In this document: positions 62,126 through 64,000 of the stretch, one piece after another
How the letters are laid out: each line of letters begins with the position of its first letter
Numbering within the stretch: position 1 is the first letter of the stretch
NCBI RefSeq assembly: GCF_019249295.1
Contig: NZ_JAESDH010000003.1
Span: 186,001 to 250,000, forward strand
Direction of reading: 5' to 3'
Source: Alteromonas antoniana
GTDB taxonomy: Bacteria > Pseudomonadota > Gammaproteobacteria > Enterobacterales > Alteromonadaceae
DNA length: 64,000 nucleotides
The notes under the pieces: generated by a model
Seen by the model: only the letters and a program-made list of their open reading frames with translations
Told to the model about the DNA's origin: nothing
Database searches by the model: none
Made by a program: the position numbers and the translations under genes

Positions 62126-62878
62126 TTATTCATCGTTGCCGGACTCCGCTTCTGGGTTTGTTAGGGATTGGAGGATTTCATGGACTTCTGCAGTTTTAAT
62201 TTGATACCCAATAGGGCGAGGGACTGCCTCAGCGGGTTCATTATGAGGTGCATCCGCACGTGACTCTTGCGTCGATTTGGCTTCGTTGATCCGCCGCCTT
62301 ATGACGTCGTTTAATTTATTTTCAGGGATAACGCTTTCTGAGGTCGGAGTTGAATCCTGAGAACTAAACGGTTCGTCACCCGACAAATCGATAAAGCTTT
62401 CTGCAGGAGAGTGCGGCTTAGCAGTGAGACTTTCACGCTCATGATCAAGAACGGCCACCTGAATTCGCTTCATGGTCTCTGGATCGAAAATTTCACCCAC
62501 CAAAATAGACTGGACCATATATCGCAAACGGTTAATAACAGTCGACAGATACACTTTTCCATCAGGAATTTTGTCAGCCGTAAAAGGACTCAACATCTGA
62601 TTGATTAATCGTGGATTTCGCTCTGCGAGGCTGCTTATGAAACGCAAGAATCGCGGTAGTGAAAAGTACGCTCCGTTTGTTAGAAGAAGATGCGAGGCTC
62701 TTGATAGCGTCGTATCCGATGTTTTCTCTAACAGTGACGAAAGCTCATTAATCAAACCTTTGATTTCAGCGTCATCATCAGAACTCCATGTCTCTTTAGA
62801 GGAGACACGAGCTATTAAAACCTGCAGGTGGCTAGATAAGGAATTGATAAAATCATCAATATCGGTGTCGGTTATCAT
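62126..62878 (-). CDS. Unknown helical protein upstream of the dotL genes
   Basis: This 250-residue soluble protein has helical N-terminal 150 residues and a charged, disordered C-terminus. It begins the minus-strand operon toward dotL and is divergent from dotA. Function unknown. Confidence 0.55.
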   Translation of the reverse strand: MITDTDIDDFINSLSSHLQVLIARVSSKETWSSDDDAEIKGLINELSSLLEKTSDTTLSRASHLLLTNGAYFSLPRFLRFISSLAERNPRLINQMLSPFTADKIPDGKVYLSTVINRLRYMVQSILVGEIFDPETMKRIQVAVLDHERESLTAKPHSPAESFIDLSGDEPFSSQDSTPTSESVIPENKLNDVIRRRINEAKSTQESRADAPHNEPAEAVPRPIGYQIKTAEVHEILQSLTNPEAESGNDE

Positions 62879-62888
62879 GCGCTTGCTG

Positions 62889-62921
62889 TGATGCTTAAAA
62901 GATATATAATGTGCTTAATCA
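62889..62921. promoter_or_regulatory. AT-rich divergent promoter between dotL operon and dotA
   Basis: TGATGCTTAAAAGATATATAATGTGCTTAATC in the 70-bp gap is a near-palindrome with ATGCTTAA and TGCTTAAT elements around TATATAAT. It resembles the other ATGC-containing promoters and could serve both directions. Confidence 0.45.
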
Positions 62922-62948
62922 TAGCACCTATACAAAAGGCTTGTCGAT

Positions 62949-64000
62949 ATGTCCTTAATTGGTAAATTAACCGGGAAGTGCGGCCTCACCAGCTTATTGT
63001 TGGTCGCAGCTTCGTTGGTATGTAGCGGGGCATCAATCGCGCAGGAGAGTGAATCAAATGGGCAAAGAGGGATCCCGGAGTCTAATGAAGAGCTCTTAGA
63101 GTACCTTCAGGACCAAAATTTTCAGGCAAGTGACATCGATTCAAGCTCCTACGCCATAAGTGGTGCTGAACTTATGGCTGGACCGGGACCTGACGATGTC
63201 GCTGCCAACCTGGCACTGATGACATTCGGTGATCCGGTCAGAGAGATAATGGACGCCCGATTCGGTGGGATTAACGCAAATACCAATAGTGGTGATATTA
63301 CGCTCATCACTCATCTGGCAACTATAACAACGAGCCTGGCGCTGTTTTTTACTTCAATTCTGCTTTTCGCTGCCTTAGCTGGTGGAATTATTTACACAGG
63401 TAAAGATGGCCAGTTGTTAGGTAAAGACTGGGACCATAAGCTATTTCCATTGAGGGCCAGCTGGCATACTGCGTTTCTGGTGCCATGGCCGGGATTTGGT
63501 GGACTGTGTGGGATACAGGTCGTCGTCTTGTTCGCTGGTCTGCTGGGGCTGGGAATCGGCTCAACCGTCTTCAAGTCAGGTGTTAATTTCCTCGCTTCTG
63601 GTGAACAACTTGTTATATATCAAAACAGGGATGTGATAGCCCTATCTGAAGGCCTAATGGAAGCTTCATTCTGTGATGCATATGGCCAAGTGCTTAACGC
63701 ACAGGAGAGCGGCACATATCCAACACCCGGTATTGAAGTCCGCGATCATGTCGTAAGACTATCCGGGGGCGCGGGCCCGGGGGCTACTGAGGTGGAAATA
63801 CCTCAGGGGGTAGAAGTTATAGTTGGTCGCAGAGCGTGTGGAAGCTTTCTTTTAGATTATGAAACGGTGGAAACTGCAGAAACTCATGAAGACGTTATAA
63901 AGAGCGCTCTTTACGCGCACCTTATTACTGACGGCGCGATAGCGGATTTCTACAATACCATTGTTGGAATTGGCACTGCAGAAAATAGCTTTATCCATAG
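62949..64000 (+). CDS. dotA: DotA/TraY-like integral membrane transfer protein (partial)
   Basis: The frame from ATG 62949 is open to the window end (350 codons, no stop). The first 30 residues form a signal peptide. Membrane segments lie at about residues 120-142 and 168-198 with a DotA-like stretch (GKDWDHKLFPLRASWHTAF, then LVPWPGFGG) between. A large periplasmic loop with cysteines follows. DotA/TraY is an inner-membrane protein of Dot/Icm and IncI transfer systems. The rest of the gene lies beyond the window. Confidence 0.75.
   Translation, partial: MSLIGKLTGKCGLTSLLLVAASLVCSGASIAQESESNGQRGIPESNEELLEYLQDQNFQASDIDSSSYAISGAELMAGPGPDDVAANLALMTFGDPVREIMDARFGGINANTNSGDITLITHLATITTSLALFFTSILLFAALAGGIIYTGKDGQLLGKDWDHKLFPLRASWHTAFLVPWPGFGGLCGIQVVVLFAGLLGLGIGSTVFKSGVNFLASGEQLVIYQNRDVIALSEGLMEASFCDAYGQVLNAQESGTYPTPGIEVRDHVVRLSGGAGPGATEVEIPQGVEVIVGRRACGSFLLDYETVETAETHEDVIKSALYAHLITDGAIADFYNTIVGIGTAENSFIH

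Noticed and set aside
1-64000. CRISPR arrays, rRNA and tRNA genes
   Set aside because: No regularly spaced repeats and no recognisable tRNA or rRNA sequence were seen by eye; a tRNAscan run would be needed to exclude a tRNA fully.

Overview
The window looks like part of a large conjugative plasmid (or a related integrative element) from a marine gammaproteobacterium, probably an Alteromonas-like member of the Alteromonadales. This is inferred from four things: an IncI/R64-type thin pilus operon, Dot/Icm-type (MPF-I) conjugation genes, a ParM/ParR-type partition pair, and two GlyGly-CTERM secreted metalloproteases. The genus is an inference; no rRNA, tRNA or chromosomal housekeeping operon is present.

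Layout. (1) 33-12880: a type IV thin pilus operon (secretin, PilO, PilP, PilQ ATPase, PilR, two pilins, then two very large repeat-bearing PilV-like tip proteins). The prepilin peptidase and the lytic transglycosylase of R64 are not seen here. (2) 12983-17310: a secreted metzincin, an unknown membrane protein and the partition pair parM/parR. (3) 17324-23464: a regulatory or origin-like AT-rich region with repeated TTATGCATA boxes, an unknown HTH protein, a large nested inverted repeat, an enlarged HipA-like kinase and a second GlyGly-CTERM metzincin. (4) 23583-30600: a DNA-repair block with RecQ facing an operon for a coiled-coil protein, a circularly permuted Rad50/SMC-like ATPase with a zinc-hook CxxC, a catalytically degraded Mre11-like protein, a diguanylate cyclase and an MmcB-like nuclease-fold protein. 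(5) 30638-34993: a metallopeptidase/VWA protein, an unknown partner and a divergent MoxR/RavA-like AAA ATPase. (6) 35103-46720: unknown small genes, then a run of helical proteins (one with a clear Tat signal) leading into DotM/TrbA. (7) 46721-58161: an accessory region on the + strand: hairpins and terminators, a divergent tyrosine recombinase-like gene, a HigBA-type toxin-antitoxin pair, an AbiTii defence gene split by an IS3-family element, two small genes broken by in-frame stops, and a tight array of about twenty very small genes whose junctions share a GGAAACACGATG-like motif. (8) 58189-64000: the DotL/TrbC coupling protein and two unknown genes on the - strand, and a divergent DotA/TraY gene that runs off the end.

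How it works together: the thin pilus would bring cells together for mating in liquid, the Dot/Icm-type apparatus (DotA, DotM and DotL seen here) would transfer DNA, ParMR would keep the plasmid, and the repair block, toxin-antitoxin genes and small-gene array form cargo. The most unusual element is the permuted Rad50-like ATPase paired with an Mre11-like protein that has lost its metal-binding residues. Second is the small-gene array with its repeated junction motif beside a recombinase-like gene.
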